From the NCBI GenBank assembly GCA_938028765.1, contig CALIZF010000053.1:1-38208 (forward strand): a DNA stretch of 38,208 nucleotides, given 5' to 3'. This document shows, piece by piece, positions 36,880 through 38,208 of this stretch (positions are counted from its first letter, which is position 1; each line of letters starts with the position of its first letter). This DNA comes from an uncultured Paracoccaceae bacterium (GTDB taxonomy: Bacteria > Pseudomonadota > Alphaproteobacteria > Rhodobacterales > Rhodobacteraceae). The notes beneath the pieces were generated by a model. That model searched no databases. It was not told where the DNA came from and saw only the letters and a list, made by a program, of their open reading frames with translations. Made by a program: the position numbers and the translations under genes.

Positions 36880-38208
36880 ATGAGCGACCTGCGCGGGGCG
36901 GGCGTCCTGATGTCGGGATTCCACACGCCGGACGCGGGCCGGGTCGCGGATCCCGACCGCGTGGTGATCGACTTCGACCGCGACGGCACGATCCTGTCGG
37001 TCACGCCGCCGGGTGCCATGGGCCACGATCCGGCCGGCAAGGTCGATCTCTCCGACTGTGTCGCGATCCCCGGCCTCGCGGACCTGCATGTGCAGGCGCC
37101 CCGGTATCCCCAGCTCGGCATGGCGCCGGACGTGCCGCTGGAGGGGCGGCTGTTCCACCATACCTTCCCGCTCGCGGCCCGCGATGCGGACACGGAGTTC
37201 GCGCGGAAGGTCTATGCGGCAATGATCGACGACCTGCTGGCGGCAGGGACGACGGCGGTGGTCTATTTCTCCACGATCCACGATGCGGCGACCTGCATTC
37301 TTGGGGACCTTTGCCTCGAGAAGGGCCAGCGGGCGCTGGTGGGCCGGGTGGCGATGGATCATCCCGACAATCCGCCCCTCTACCGCGACGCCGATACGGC
37401 GGTGGCGGTCGCCGGCACCAGGGCGGTGATCGACCATATCCGCGGTTATCCCGGCAACGCGCAGGGGCTGGTGCGGCCGATCATCACGCCGCGCTTCATC
37501 CCGGCCTGCACCGACGACTTGCTTGCCGCCCTCGGCCGGCTCGCGGCCGAGAGCGGGGCGGCGAAGCACGTGGCCGAAAGCGACCGGGAGAATGCCCATG
37601 TCCGCGCCCGCCACGGGACGAGCGATGCCGAAACCCTCGACCGGTTCGGGCTGGTCACCCGGCACGGGGTATTGGCGCACGGGGTGTTCCTCGGCGAACG
37701 CGACCTCGCCATCCTGCGCGCGCGGGGGCGGGGCAGGCCCTTTGCCCGGTGTCGAACGCCTGTTTCGCAGGCGCTGCCTTCCCCCTGCGGCTGGTCCTCG
37801 CGGCGGGGTGGGGGTGGGCCTCGGGTCCGACATCTCGGGCGGGCCCCCAAGGCTCGATGTGGGAGGCGGCGCGCGGCGCGCCGATGGCAGCGCGGATGCT
37901 CGACGCGGGCGTCGAGGCGCGGCTGCCGGCCGTGGCGTGCGGCGTGCCGGGGTCCCGGGGCGATGCCGTGACGGCCTTTCGCCTCGCCACCCTCGGCGGT
38001 GCGCAGGTGGCAAGGCCTACTTTGCGGCGCCTTCTTGCCACGCCTTGCCGTCGACGCGCTCGCCCGCGCGCCCCGGGCCGGGGTTCGGGGTCGCGGCGGA
38101 CCGCGGGGGGGGGCGGCTTGAGCGGGTGCTGCACAGGACCGGCCGGGGCGACATCCGCGATGTCCGGGTGGCCGGGCGGCGGGTCGCAGGCGCGGTCCGT
38201 CGCGCCTC
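36880..38208 (+). pseudogene. guaD: Guanine deaminase, frameshifted and with a lost metal ligand (runs to the window end)
   Basis: Guanine deaminase converts guanine to xanthine. The ATG at 36880 gives MSDLRGAGVLMSGFHTP. Conserved blocks follow: CVAIPGLADLHVQAPRYPQL, LAAGTTAVVYFSTIHDAAT, LVRPIITPRFIPACTDDLLA, HVAESDRENAHVRARHG and GVLAHGVFLGERDLAILRAR. The metal motif should read HxH; codon 37093-37095 is CAG (Gln). After a shift near 37730 the frame reads QALCPVSNACFAGAAFPLRL; after another near 37805, GVGVGLGSDISGGP; then MWEAARGAPMAARMLDAGVE and DAVTAFRLATLGG. A last part, RPGPGFGVAADRG and ERVLHRTGRGDIRDVRVAGR, is the GuaD end. No stop was located before the window edge. Confidence 0.85.

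Overview
The window looks like chromosome from a GC-rich alphaproteobacterium of the Rhodobacteraceae (Rhodobacter/Paracoccus-like). The signs are very GC-rich third codon positions, an iscR-iscS-sufB-...-sufCD-...-sufS operon in the order I know from that family, an IscR without the usual cysteine cluster, an fdsGBACD formate dehydrogenase operon, and a short repeat (core containing TCGGAAATACTCC) that I remember as common in the family. No database could be searched; family names come from reading the proteins.

Region 1 (1-4.6 kb): the 3' end of a peptidoglycan-binding-domain protein, then the translationally coupled set alr-mlaE-mlaF (alanine racemase and two subunits of an Mla-type lipid transporter), a convergent dusA and a tRNA-Arg(CCG). 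Region 2 (4.9-15.2 kb, minus strand): an RTX-repeat protein downstream of a compact Fe-S assembly operon, iscR, iscS, sufB, two small unknown genes, a methyltransferase-like gene, sufC, sufD, two Yip1-like membrane proteins and sufS. Region 3 (15.2-19.0 kb): a small hydrolase, an unknown protein and an HD phosphohydrolase in an overlapping run, then icd, then a divergent DHFR-like reductase. Region 4 (19.1-25.2 kb): an intact NAD-dependent molybdenum formate dehydrogenase operon, fdsG-fdsB-fdsA-fdsC(fdhD)-fdsD, preceded by a LysR-type palindrome and followed by a hairpin terminator.

Region 5 (25.2 kb to the end) is different. Nearly every gene is recognisable but broken by frameshifts, in-frame stops, lost active-site residues or deletions. 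Read through the breaks, it is the fossil of a purine-use cluster. On the plus strand: a BMP-type nucleoside/purine-binding protein, a double ABC ATPase, two permeases, a chimeric remnant and guanine deaminase. On the minus strand, diverging from a shared palindrome-rich promoter: an acylphosphatase-like small protein (still open), a Rieske ferredoxin-like protein, a GST-like protein, a LysR regulator, a GMC oxidoreductase tail, an amidohydrolase/deaminase and a fragment of a Rieske-less non-heme-iron oxygenase subunit. An adenine deaminase tail lies at the left edge. A separate Rieske protein, a Rieske-less oxygenase subunit and a GST-like protein next to purine transport and deamination genes resemble the NdmC/NdmD/NdmE N-demethylase of caffeine degraders. 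I infer that the ancestral cluster imported and processed (possibly N-methylated) purines. About 25 kb of faultless genes beside 13 kb of broken ones means either real, regionally confined decay or a regional sequence-quality problem. Read mapping and comparison with intact relatives would decide.
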